A stretch of 64,000 bases of DNA. It comes from Dichetophora obliterata. Taxonomy: Eukaryota > Arthropoda > Insecta > Diptera > Sciomyzidae. Under the pieces are notes generated by a model that did no database searches, was not told the origin of the DNA, and was given only the letters and a program-made list of their open reading frames with translations. The stretch spans positions 15,082,298-15,146,297 of the forward strand of contig OY986440.1 in assembly GCA_963920525.1 (NCBI GenBank), read 5' to 3'. Made by a program: the position numbers and the translations under genes. Positions 10,770 through 22,411 of this stretch are shown here, piece by piece (position 1 is the stretch's first letter; each line of letters begins with the position of its first letter).

Positions 10770-13493
10770 TTATGTATTTATTTTTAAAGCTTCCGACATA
10801 ATAAAAACTTTTGAACTTTTGTTTTTGTTCAAATTAATTTTATAAAAATAGACTTCAATAAATGACCAAAATTGAGAGCATGCTAAGGGGTACTCTAAAT
10901 TAAACAAGTGGAAACTCTTAAAACATATATCAACTGTTCTTAAAAAAGTTGGAAACTCAAATTTAATTCCGTCTAAATAAACATAAAAATTTGAAAACGA
11001 CTTTAACTCTTTATCGCCAACAGCAATAATGAACGGTTGAATATTTTCAGACTTATTCTTCAAGAATCGTAAATGCTCCTCTGTTTCTTGAATATTGCTG
11101 CCCACGTAAATAAACGCTTCTTGTGAACTTTTTATGGTAAATCTAACGACTTGTTTTTTCCCACTATTATCTTTCTTTATAAGTTTTAGTGTAGGTACCA
11201 GGTAAGCATGAATTGACCATAACAGCTTAACAGCAGCGGCATCTACATTAAAAAATAAGAACATTATTATAATAAACATACATTTAAAATGGCAATTATT
11301 ACTAATAAAGCTAAATAAAAGGAAGGAAGTATTAAATTAATGCATAAAAAAATACGTAAATATTCAAAATAAATTTATATAACTTTTTTATTCAAATAAT
11401 GCACGCGTTATATTAAAACTTTTTAAATAATTATTTCCTGAATAAAATATGAACGTATTTAGATGGAATTTAATATAATTTAATAAATAAATTTTTCAAT
11501 ATTCAATATGATGTTTAATTATTTTATTTTTTTAGTTAGAACATCATTTTTACAAAGGCACCAAAATTAGTTCTTTATTTTAAAATAAGTATTTATGAAC
11601 TTGATTTTAAAGTTATCCGCTGTCGTATGTCTGCCAGTTGCATTTGCATCCTTGGTTCAATCGAATTTTTTGTGGTGTATCTATAAGCAGCATGTTGGAT
11701 CCTTGCCATAGCGTGCTAGATACTTTAGGCCACGAATCAATTGAAATAATGCAGACAACCGAACCTTGCAGCAAACATAAAATCATTTCAAATTAAGTGC
11801 CATGTAATGTGATTTATTTGATTGTAAACATGAACTCAATTTTGAAAATATTATATGCAACGTATACTTGGATCTAGATCAATATAAGAATTAGTTTAAT
11901 GCATAAATTTATTTTATTTATCCACGTATCTAAATATTTAAATCGAATTTATGCACGGGCGTGAACATTTCTAATATTCGTTATTTCCCTCAGTGTATGC
12001 TAACTATTATAATAACTATAGAAACTAAGAAATTTACCACTATGGGCATCCAACCCGTCTAAGGTGGCTAACAATGCTTTTATTGCTTTATCTTTTATGT
12101 GGTTTTCGTTGCAGAGAAAACTCTTAATTAAATTGAAATGTTCCTCCCAGTCTCCGAGAACTCCTGATCTAGATCCAAAAATCACGCTGAAATCCTTGTC
12201 GATCTGAAATAAATTTTTGAAGTTTTTTAAAATATTTATAATTAGACAATATTTACCAAGCGAAATCCAGTTGGTTTCTTGTATTCTGGCCATTTGTTAA
12301 AAATTTCAGCTAGAGAAGATGTATTATTTATGATTTCATTTAGCCTATACTGGCTGCATGCTTGCCAAGAGCTGTCAAACTCGGCAGCAGACAAGTTGTC
12401 AAATTTAAGACTCCTGACACAGTCTTCTGCATCGCTTTCAGGACGTTCAAGAAAACACAATACACAAAGTCAGTGAAATGTAAAGTTTACATTTAATTAC
12501 TTAAAGTTTAAAATTAATTACTTATTGTACTAAACAATCTCGCAGATTTTTTATATGTTCCATTGGTGGAAACTGGGGAAACTGGATTACATGATGCTCT
12601 CTTGATAGACTTGAAAGAAATTTTGGCATTGCAAAATTTAGAATAAATTTTGCCTCTTTTTCCAGTTCTATAATATTCAAGCTTTTCTGTAGGAAAACGA
12701 GCTCAGATTTCCCGCTCTAGTCTGTAGCTTGTTGACAACGACATGTGGAAATTGTATTGTTGAAAGTAACTGCATACAATATTTAATAACATTTGGCGGT
12801 GCTTATCAAGAAATTTAGATTGCTCATCATAAAATTCCGTTAAAACCGAAGCATTTTGTGTTTCGTTTAAAATATCAGACAGTGTTATAAAAGTATCTGT
12901 AGATTCCGGGGAGCTGCATCCTGGGGAAGAAGGATTTGCTATTGAAGAAACGCCGTAAGGAATCGTCGGTTCATTTCCGCGAGTAACTGTAGGAGAAGAT
13001 ACTTCAACTGACAAAAAAGTTTTTTTCCATTCTGTTAAGTGATGCTCGAACAAAATTAGGTCACCCATTTTATGATTTTGGAACAACGCAGTGATATGAT
13101 GCTGTTTAATAATTTTTAGAACTTCAATTGTTATTTTTTCGGCTATATCATTAAAAGATAAATGTAAATAAGAAATAAATGTCGTGTAAAAAGAAGCAAC
13201 AAAATTAGAAGGATAAGACATATAAGAAAATCTTCTAAGTGTTCTAATTTCCAGCTTTTTAAAAGTAATTTCAAATTTATATCTGCATCGTTATTTTCCG
13301 GATAAGTGAATATGTTTGGAGAATGGTTTGATGTTGTGTTTATATAAATGGGCTCATTTGTCGTTATCGGTGCGATTTTTGGAAGAGTCTGTATTTCTAT
13401 AATATTACCGAGTTGCGTCGTTCTTTCGGTTTGGTTTTCATTTTCTAATGACTCATATCTAAGGAAAGAGATAAGGTTTTCTGTTTCCTCCAT
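10770..13493 (-). CDS. Second gene of the CACTA-like element (SAM-like N-terminus, unknown function)
   Basis: A spliced minus-strand gene. Exon 1 is 13493-13220. Intron 13219-13143 is GT-AG and joins a SAM-like segment: LLKSWKLEHLEDFLI continues as ITIEVLKIIKQHHI and then FEHHLTEWKK. Exon 2 runs from 13142 to about 12525 and contains one in-frame TGA at 12705-12703. Exon 12460-12257 ends YKKPTGFRL and joins exon 12203-12038 (IDKDFSVIFGSRSG) over a 53-bp GT-AG intron. Intron 12037-11243 then leads into DAAAVKLLWSIHAYLVP and the stop near 10770. The junction between 12525 and 12460 is unresolved. Similar unnamed proteins accompany CACTA-type transposases in animals, as far as I recall; the function is unknown. 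It starts 93 bp after the transposase stop. Confidence 0.6.
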
Positions 13494-14399
13494 CTTAAAA
13501 GCAGCAACAATGTTAATATCAGAATGATATGATGGTTAAAGTAAAAGTTTAATAACAAATTAGTGGTTTTGAATAAAATTTGCGTTTATGAAATAAAGTA
13601 TTCCTTAATACGTAACATGCTTTTTCCTTTGGCAGTTTTTATTACAGTTAATGGTGGTCCAACAATTGCTTCAAAGCTAAAAAATTTTGTATTCCCCTAA
13701 AATAGTGGGATCAATATTGAATGCAGTGTAATGAGGGTCATATACAACGGATTTAAGTTGCTGGCAAAATAGTTAAACATTTGTACCGTTCTGAGCTAAG
13801 TTTAAAATAATATAAATGTAATAATCATTTGATAACGTTGATACATAATAACCGTTTTTGAATTTTACTCCATTGTATTCAAGCTGACTAAAATATTTCA
13901 CTTTATCTGGCTGTGTTTTTAACTTACTACTTATTAAGGAAGAAAGGCCACTTATAATTTCATATTTTTCAAAAACCACATATTTGCAAATATTGTCATT
14001 AAAATTTAGAATGCAGTTGGCAAATTTTAGCTGGAATTTTTTAGCCAATGTAAGGCAAATATTTTTTCTTGAAGTTATTGCATGTGAGCACAATTTAAAC
14101 TGTTTGTGATTTGCTTCATATTTAAAACTCCAATAATTTCTCAGGGGTCCCGAATTCTTTAAAACTGTTGGGTAATGTGTAATTAGGTGAAATTTTGGCT
14201 TTAAAGTGTCGTTAAATAGAAGAATATATTGCTTATGGTGAGTTTCTATTTTACATCTTAAAGTTTTTATCAAATCATTAGTTGTTTCGAAGCAAAGAAC
14301 CAAATCAATTATTTCTAGTAAATTTAATAGAAAACTCCAAACATCGTCATCAAGAGGAACAAGATCTATCATTAAAGGCAAATCTATATAAATAAAAAT

Positions 14400-15100
14400 C
14401 AAATGTCGTTCGTTGGTAATTGCATCAGTTGAGAACGGCTGAACCGATTTGGATAATTTTTTTTTTTAAATGTTCGTTATAGTCCAACTTAGATTTTTAC
14501 GGAAAGAAAAATTGACCACGCCCACTTTGCGCCCACTTTTTTTGATTTATCTAAAATCGGAAAACGGCTGGACCGATTTGGATAATTTTTTTTTTAATGT
14601 TCATAGTAATCCAATTTAAGTTTTGTCGGAAAGAAAAATTGACCACGCCCACTTTTGCGCCCACTTTTTTCAATTTATCTAAAATCGGAAAACGGCTGGA
14701 CCGATTTGGATAATTTTTTTTCAAATGTTCGTAGTAATCCAATTTAAGTGTTTACTGAAAGAAAAATTGACCACGCCCACTTTTGCGCCCACTGTTTTGA
14801 TATCTATAGAAATAAAAATCAAATGTCGTTCGTTGGTAATTGCATCAGTTGAGAACGGCTGGACCGATTTGGATATTTTTTTAAAATGTTCGTAATAGTC
14901 CAACTTAGGTTTTTACGGAAAGAAAAAATGACCACGCCCACTTTTTTATTTATCTCACCGAGCTACACCGATTTGGCTAATTTATTTTTTAAATGTTCGT
15001 AGTAATCCATTTTAAGTTTTTACTGAAGAAAAATTGACCACTCCCACTTTTACGCCCACTTTTTTATATATACCTAAAATCGCAGAACGCCTGCGCCAAT
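14400..15100. repeat. About 125-bp tandem repeats in the Helitron left half
   Basis: The unit contains ACGGCTGGACCGATTTGGA, AATTGACCACGCCCAC and TTTGCGCCCAC and recurs near 14430, 14560, 14690 and 14850. The Helitron 5' start (ATAAAAATCAAATGTCG) is itself repeated at about 14813, so the left end is internally duplicated by about 420 bp. Confidence 0.85.
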
Positions 15101-15159
15101 TTGGCTAACTTTTTTAAAATGTTTGTAATAGTCTACAAACGTTTTTTACAGAAAGAAAA

Positions 15160-16060
15160 ATGGGCGTTGGACAAGGGGGCGTGGCACTCTCATACAACCC
15201 AAATTTGCGATATCGAATAGCTTTTTAGTTACAGACCGCACAGGCTCGGAATTTAATATTCGAACTCAATTTACACATTAAGTTTAACTGATAACATTTT
15301 ATGGTGTTGGGCAAGGGGGCGTGGCACCTCCCATACAACCCAAATTTGAGATATCGAATAGCTTTTGAGTTATAGTTCGCACAGCCATGGAATTGGGTTT
15401 TCGACCACAATTTACACGTGCCGTTTTACTGATAAAATTTTATGGGCGTTGGGAAAGGGAGCGTGGCACCTCCCTTAAAACCCACATTTAATATTTTGAA
15501 TAGCTTTTGCGTTATAATTCACACAGCCCCGGAATTCAGTATTCGACGACAATTTACACGTGCTGTTTTACTGATAACATTTTATGGGCGTTGTACAAGG
15601 GGCGTGGCTCCTCCCTTGCAACCAGAATTTGCGATATCGAATAGCTTTGGCGTTATAGACCTCCACAGCCTCGGTATTCGAGCACAATTTGCACATGTCG
15701 TTTTACTGATAACATTTTATGGACGTATGGTGTGGCAACCTCCCATAATTTGCGATATCGAATAGCTTTTCAGTTACAGCTCGCACAGCCTCGGAATTCG
15801 GTATTCTACCAAAATTTACACACGCCATTCAGGGGGCGTGGCACCTCCCATACAACCCAAATATGCGATTTGCGATATCGAATAGCTTTGAAGTTATAGC
15901 CTAAGAATTCATTATTCTACCACGATTTACACATGCCGTTTCACTAATCAAATTTTATGGGAGTTAAACAAAGGGGCGTGGCACCTCTCATTCAACCCAA
16001 ATTTAGATCAACCCAATGCAGGTTCACTGATAACATTTTATGGAAGTTTGGCAACGGGGG
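15160..16060. repeat. About 135- to 150-bp tandem repeats in the Helitron right half
   Basis: About seven diverged copies of a unit with GGGGCGTGGCACCTCCCAT, TTTGCGATATCGAATAGC and TTTACTGATAACATTTTATGG. The last copy runs into the CTAG end. A lone copy of this terminal unit is found at 34210-34323. Confidence 0.85.
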
Positions 16061-16934
16061 CGTGGCAGCAACGCGCCGGGTTCCAGCTAGTATAATATAA
16101 AAGTAAGCATTTCGCTAGCAGACATTCTTAAATGATGGTTTTTCAAATGGGCATTAGTAATTTTGTTTGATATATTGCCTATTTCAATTGGTCCATATTC
16201 GAATGTGTTCTTTCTTTGATTTAGAGTTTCTAATGAAAAAACCTTTTTTTTTTTAATGAAATTCTTAATAATATGGCAAAGATCATAGTGGCAAATTCCC
16301 TCAAATATATCATGCATAACATCTACGGAAAAATTGTCTACTACATGAAAAGAAGGAATCTTGTTTAAGCAACATTCATTTAAAACGCCTGTTTCTGTGG
16401 ATTTTTTTTTTCCAACATCATTCTTATAATTTAAAGAATCGCGCATTTGGTTAGGTTGTTCAACACATAAGTTCTGACATTTTTCTTTTCCAGATCTACA
16501 AAATCGACAAAAAGTGCCAGAAAAAGATTTATTGAAACCTAACAATGTGTTGAGTCCCAGGTTATCGCCTAAAATAAGACCCAATATAAAATAAACCTGA
16601 TATATCTTTCCATCTGGCGCATTTATTCGAAGACCTTCTTCTTCAAGTGATAAAAGTTCGTTTATTAATGGTTCTAAACAATTCTTGTTTCCATACGATT
16701 TTATATCTTTTGATCTTATCACAGCAGCTAAATAAATGTTTTCCAATTTTGAATCGTTAGTAGGTACACAAGGAAATAAGTAATAAAAATTACAAACCGA
16801 GTGAGTTAAAACATGCGATCCAAGAGGGTTATTAACTTCGAAGTCGTCGCTATATAAAAAATATGGAATGAGTTGTTTGTTCGGATATAACTTAGACTTC
16901 TTCTTCCACAAATTTATTTCATATCTGATCATGA

Positions 16935-19330
16935 ACTTATTTTCTGTACAATTAATATAAATTTGTCGCGTTCTCTAGTGTCAAACACGTTCTCCTACTA
17001 TGATTTTAAGTCAATTGATTATCCGTCTTTGTATCGTGATGTACTTTTAGTTCCGTGGAACGAGGTTTGGTTCTGTCTGTCCGTAGAAGATAAGCTGTGT
17101 ACATTTACTAATGAAATTAATGATATTTTTGCTAAACATGTACCGTTAAAAACTGTCACTATTAAAAATGCTTCCTACCCTTGGTTTACAAGTAACGTCC
17201 AGCATGCTATAAAAAAGCGAAACAAGTTGCGAAGTGTATGGAAAAGAAACCCTTCAGTTGAGAAATGGGAAGACTATAGGTGTGCCAGAAATGCCTCAGT
17301 GTCGATTATCAGGCAGTTGAAAATAAATTATTGTAGTGCCAAACTTAAAGCATCTCTTCCTCCTAAGGTTCTGTGGAGTAACCTTAAAAAGCTAAGCATT
17401 GGTAATAGGCAAACCTCTGACTGCCCTATTGATCCAGACATTCTTAATGATTTTTTTCTCCTCAACACCAACTCTCCGCAAAATATATCTTTCGAATCTC
17501 CTGAGTCTCCTACCCAACAATGCTTTCAGTTTTCAACGGTTACGGAAAATGATGTAGCAAAGTCTGTAATGAAAGTGAAATCGAATGCCGTTGGTGAAGA
17601 TGGTATTAATATAAAATTTATTAAAATTATTTTAGCTCATGTTTTGAGCCCTCTTACCCACATAATAAATTATTGCTTTACTACATCTTCCTTTCCTAGT
17701 TCTTGGAAAACTGCTTTAATAACACCTGTGGCAAAAAAGACTACAGCTTCTGAACCAAGTGATTTTAGACCAATAAGTATCCTGTCGTCCCTATCGAAGG
17801 TTTGTGAAGCTATTATGGCTGACCAAATGTCGTCATTTTTAGCACTAAATAATCTTTTATCTCCTCTACAATCTGGGTTTCGGGCAGGTCACAGCTGCTC
17901 GACGGCTACCCTCAAAGTCTTGGATGACATTAGGTCCTTTTATGATGATGGTAAAGTAACTCTTCTTTGTCTGCTTGATTTCTCTAAAGCATTCGACACC
18001 GTTAATCATGCACTTCTTTGTCACAAGCTAAAATACTTTTATAGATTTAGTGAGAATGCTGTAAAACTATTGAATAGCTACTTAACAGGTAGGGTACAAA
18101 GAGTAAAAGTTAGTAGTAGATTTTCGCAGCAGAAATTAGTTTGCAGTGGTGTGCCCCAGGGATCCGTTCTTGGTCCACTTCTATTTTCATTGTTTATCAA
18201 TGACATTTTCAATACCTGCACATACGCGTCATTACATGCTTATGCTGATGACATTCAGCTATACCTATCTGGTAAAACAAACCTTATGGAAGATTTGGTA
18301 TATAAGCTAAATGAAGATCTGAACAGTATTTACCAGTGGGCTAAACAAAATTATCTTCAGTTAAATGCGCTAAAATCACATGTGTTGCCCATATCCAAAG
18401 CAAAAATTCATCACGGGGATATTCCTGATCTTTCAATTGGTGACAAGAACCTTAAACTAGTCAGTTGTGTTCGAAGTCTTGGCTTTAAAATCAATTGTTC
18501 TCTCACGTGCACAGATCACATTAACGATGTTGTCCGTAAAATATATTTCATCCTGCGGAACCTTAGATTGTCAGCTGATTATACACCAGTTGATACAAGA
18601 CGCAAGCTTGTTGTTTAATTAATCCTTCCTGTGATCACATATGGTGAACTTGTCTACAGTAAATTAGATTCACAATCACAACGTAAATTACAAGTTGCGT
18701 ATAATCATGCTACGCGTTATGTTTATGGGCTGCGTACTCATGAACACAGCTCAATTTAAAAACTTGATACTAGGTTGTGACGTTATAAGTTACTTAAATG
18801 CCAGGAATTGCATCTTTTTACACAAACTAATTCAAATCAGAACGCCTAGCTATTTATTTGAAAAATTACAATTTTGTCAATCGTTAAGAAACCAAATACT
18901 TGTCATTCCATGCTTTAATTTTTTGAATTCTACAAGATTATTTTTTATAAACGCCATCAGATTATGGAACGCATTACCGAATTGTATAAAATCTATAGTC
19001 AGAATAGCAAATTTCAAACATGCCATTTTGGAACATTATTCTTCACTGTACATTTACTAGGTAAACAGTTCTTTTACTCTTTTACTCAGTTTTCTTATCG
19101 TTACCTTATTTTCTATTTTTCGTTTCTTTTTCTTTCTCTCTTAACTTAAACAAATAAATATAAATTGATTTAATTGTTTGCTAATTTTTTCCAATATAAT
19201 TTTTTAATTTAATTTAAACTATATGTATAATATAAATTTAATGTATTAATTTAATTTACTAAATTCAAAATGTATCTTGTTTTTAGACTTTGTACTGTAA
19301 AAGAACATAGTTCTTATTGTACTTATAAAA
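16935..19330 (+). mobile_element. 5'-truncated CR1/L2-like LINE inserted in the CACTA element
   Basis: A non-LTR retrotransposon fragment in the opposite orientation to the CACTA genes, lying between transposase segments 19335 and 16932. It starts within the ORF2 linker after the endonuclease and ends in an A/T-rich 3' UTR near 19330. No clear target duplication could be read. A second, inverted copy of the same family is at about 61750-63440. Confidence 0.82.
16963..19060 (+). pseudogene. LINE reverse transcriptase (CR1/L2-like), disrupted near its C-terminus
   Basis: The frame is open from before 16963 to the TAA ending at 18618; the true start is upstream and lost. Reverse-transcriptase motifs occur in order: DFRPISILSSLSKVCEAIM, QSGFRAGHSC, LLDFSKAFDTVNH, GVPQGSVLGPLLFSLFINDI and AYADDIQLY with the catalytic Asp pair. 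After the stop at 18616-18618 the coding sequence continues across further stops to 19060, ending in the C-terminal motif RLFFINAIRLWNALP typical of CR1/L2-like elements. So the polymerase core is intact but the C-terminal region is broken. The role would be target-primed reverse transcription. Confidence 0.85.
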
Positions 19331-20370
19331 TAAAAACCCAATGAATTGAATTGGTAATAGAGTAATTGGTAATTTTATTATCCCCTTGAATAAAATTGAT
19401 AAACTTTTCATTTTGCTCTAAAAATTTTATATTTTCCATCATTTTACTAAGAAAGTCCCCAGTCTCAAATAACATTTTAAATTGCGAATGCAATGGTAAA
19501 ATAACGCCTTTACTTATTTTTTCACCAAGTTTTAGTTGTCCTGCACAATGTATTGTATCGATTTCACTGTTTATAGTAAATTCCTTAATATCGTTCATAT
19601 ATCCACTTTTTCAGTTTTTGTGATAACAAATAATCAGAATCAATACGATAAAAAGGATGTTTACAATTGCTTATGATGCTTGTTATTTCGTTGTAGAGCA
19701 AATCATGTTCACGAAGTCTAGCTTGGGCGAAGCTTTTTAAAATATCAAGAATTGGTTTAACTATTAGATCTGATACTTTTTTTTAATGTCATATATACAT
19801 CTTTTCTTGAAAAACTGTTGTTGGCGTGTAATACAACAGAGAATTTAAGAGAACTTTCGAACAATTCATGAAGGTTTAATTGAAAATCAGGAGCTGATGG
19901 TTTGATGTATTCTTTTGAACATCTTGGAGAGAAAGTAAGCTGAGGTAATTGTTGGAAGCCATTTTTCTCAGGACTTTCTTGGTTAATTTCATCTTCATTT
20001 GAAAATGTAACATTTTCAAAAAAATTTTCGTTTTTAAGATTACTTTTTGATTCATTTTGCGCATCGTGAATTCGTATTAAATGTTTTTTGTAGCTCGATA
20101 AGTTTTTCAAAAGAAGTCCGCAACCTTGGTCATAACAGCGAAATGTGTTTTGTGTATTTAAGTTATGTGACTTTTTTAAATGGTGTATTAACACATTTAA
20201 AAAGTTAAATTTCTGTTTGCAAACAAAACATAACATTTCGGGAATTAACAGCTATATTAAGTAAAAAAGTTTGATAAATAAATATAACATAACTTTCATA
20301 ACAAAATAGACAAAAAACCTTGACCAGGTGACGGAAAAGAACAAAACATATGAAATTTTTAAAATAATTT

Positions 20371-20782
20371 CATCATGTAAGCATCTCCCATAAGGAAGGC
20401 GCTAAGCCAATTACGTTTCGAAAAGCACCAGCTATAAAGCTATAAACCAGAAGCACCAAAAAACGTGAATAGTAACACTGTCAGCTTCATTTTTAAGGCT
20501 GCTGATGAACAGATGGTGATTTTGCACAGCTGTTGTTGGAAAACTGCTAAGGAAGCCTGTCTTGAAAATTTTTCTTCTGCTCATAAAAAGCATTGCACTC
20601 TTTGTAACATCACCCACTGTGGCTGCGCAGCAACACCCACTGTTAATAAAAAGCAGCGCCACATTTTATATGAGGCATTCTGGAGTAACTTTGTGTTACG
20701 CAGCTAGAAGTGGCTTTATACTTGGTGCTTTTCGAAACGTAATTGGCTTAGCGACTTCCTTATGGGAGATGCTTACATGATG
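20371..20782. repeat. Foldback inside the CACTA element, upstream of the transposase start
   Basis: Arms of about 65 bp are near-perfect inverted copies: 20371-20436 (CATCATGTAAGCATCTCCCA...) and about 20718-20782. The loop of about 280 bp has no recognised protein. It sits about 135 bp upstream of the zinc-finger start, so it is either an inserted MITE or part of the element's own promoter region. Confidence 0.8.
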
Positions 20783-21049
20783 CTGCCTTTCGTGAACGAT
20801 GGAGTCTGTTTTTGTAAAGTTACTTACCTTCGACAATGTTTCCCAAATTAATTCCAAATTCCAATGTTTCCCAAATTAATTCACACGCGTTTTTACAAAT
20901 TTAATTCGTTCGTTTGCTTTTTATTTAGATTTATTGTTTTTACTAAAACTTTATAACACTTCTCTCTCGTGTTGCACTGAAATTATAATGACGTTCTTAC
21001 TCGTTCTTACTTGCGTTCCATTGCGAAAATAACTTTACCGTTACTCTTT

Positions 21050-21780
21050 TAGTTTTTAAGAAATTTGTTCTTTGAATATAAGAACAAGTTCTTACGTTTA
21101 AAGAACGTTACATTGAAATCAATGTACTGTACATTAACTTAAGAAATTAGTTCCTTGAATGTAAGAACAAGTTCTTTGAGTGTAAGAACACGTTCTTTGA
21201 ATGTAAGAACAAGTTTCTTGAGTGTAAGAACAAGTTCCTTAAGTGTAAGAACGACTTACTTAAGTGTTCCTTAAGTGTAAGAACACGTTGCTTGAATACA
21301 AGAGCAATTCTTTTCAATGTAAGAATACGTTCTTTAAATGCAATAGAAGTTCTAACATAAAAACTTATTACTTTTTAAATAACCACTGTACATTGAAATC
21401 AATGTATTGTACATTGAATTTAAGATTACGTTCTTTAAAAACTGCTTTAAGTTATTCCTTTGAAATGAAGAAAAATAATAAAATAATGATTTATAAAACT
21501 GTTAAAATATGTAACTCTGTCCTTAGAAATTGTAAAAAATATCAAGGTATATTTTCAAAAATGTGTTTGTTTTGTTATGCAACTTTTTATCAGTTATAAC
21601 AAACACCACAACAACTGAACCAAAATGTTAATGAACGCAAGTTCTTCCGAATAAAGAACAGTTCATTAAAATTAAGAACAACGATTCATTGAGCCAAAGA
21701 ACTCGTTCTTTGAGCCAATGAATAGTTCTTAAAAATCAATGAATTTCGATGTATGAATGAGATTCCTTTATTTTAAGAAC
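21050..21780. repeat. Right subterminal repeat region of the CACTA-like element
   Basis: Contains a near-tandem array of a unit close to AAGTTCTTTGAGTGTAAGAAC (about 21150-21330), followed by more scattered and inverted copies up to the right terminus. It mirrors the left region at 9700-10200. Confidence 0.8.
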
Positions 21781-22411
21781 AATATTTGGTTCAGTGTACA
21801 AATCTTGCTATATAGGTATATCTTAAAAAGTTATGAATGGATTTTCATGTTTGATACATACCTCGTTGAATAGGTACTCGCATTACCTTTCTTTTGATTT
21901 GTAGCCCAAACATAAAGTTTTGTAGCCCATTTTGCAATATTGGAGGCCTATAACTTCTAAACCAATTGCCAGCGGCCAGAAATTTGTATTTGGATTTAGG
22001 AGGTTAAAATCCGTATAATCTAATAAATTTCTTGCATCAGTCATTTAATTCAAATATATAAGTTTGGTTTAGTTAAAATATTTACAACGCATTGTAAACA
22101 AAAATTGTGAATTCGTCTATTCGTGGTTTGATTTATCGTGTTAACGCAAAACATTTTGGTTAATTTTATGCGTTCGATACTATCATTTTCGATATTATCA
22201 TCTCTATTGCAATTACCATTAAAGTTTTATAGATACTTAAGCCAAAAATTGATAATTAAACTTCCGAAAAAATTCTGTGTGTGTTGAATAAAGGAAAAGA
22301 AAACGAAATACATATTTCTATTTTTATAATACTAAATCTTTAAGAAAAATAGAAATACTTTGTAGTTCTAAAAAAATGTACATTGTAGGTGCATACTATT
22401 TTGAGTGTGTA

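Larger units (their letters stand above)
14383..16090 (+). mobile_element. Non-autonomous Helitron inserted in the CACTA transposase
   Basis: It begins TCTATATAAATAAAAATC at 14383 and ends in ...CGCCGGGTTCCAGCTAG at 16090. It lies exactly between host A (14382) and T (16091) with no target duplication, the Helitron signature (5' TC, 3' CTRR, A/T target). The GC-rich inverted motif before the end is the usual hairpin region. Removing it rejoins the transposase reading frame precisely. There is no Rep/helicase coding; the element is built of internal repeats. Confidence 0.92.
13586..20236 (-). pseudogene. CACTA-type transposase gene with N-terminal C2H2 fingers, interrupted
   Basis: The N-terminus at 20236 shows two C2H2-like fingers (CFVCKQKFNFLNVLIHHLKKSH and CYDQGCGLLLKNLSSYKKHLIRIH). 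After an 8-A homopolymer near 19776 the frame shifts, and it shifts again near 19600. The frame 19598-19335 ends at a LINE insertion. 16932-16091 continues with DDFEVNNPLGSH, a CxxC pair (CRFCRSGKEKC) and VDVMHDIFEG, like the Asp-Tyr/Val-Met-His motif of tnp2/Transposase_21 proteins. A Helitron splits the next codon region, after which LPLMIDLVPLDDDVW and HYPTVLKNSGPLRNYW follow (14382-13773). A C-terminal tail in shifted frame ends at 13586. Frameshifts plus insertions make this copy non-functional. The family assignment rests on motifs, not on a search. Confidence 0.72.
9683..21796 (-). mobile_element. 12-kb CACTA-like DNA transposon with two minus-strand genes
   Basis: The ends are CACAGAACCAAA (9683) and, on the other strand, CACTGAACCAAA (21796), continuing as imperfect inverted repeats of about 30 bp. 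Each end abuts TA, giving a 2-bp (possibly 3-bp imperfect) target duplication inside the hAT-like element. Both subterminal regions (9700-10200 and 21050-21780) are packed with short repeats of the AAGTTCTTTGA / GTAAGAAC type in both orientations, as in CACTA elements, where such repeats bind a transposon protein. Coding content is a zinc-finger/transposase gene (20236-13586) and a second gene (13493-10770), both minus strand. A Helitron and a LINE were inserted later. Confidence 0.82.

Noticed and set aside
15442..15765. 107-codon plus-strand frame
   Set aside because: Lies inside the Helitron repeat units and only reflects their periodicity.
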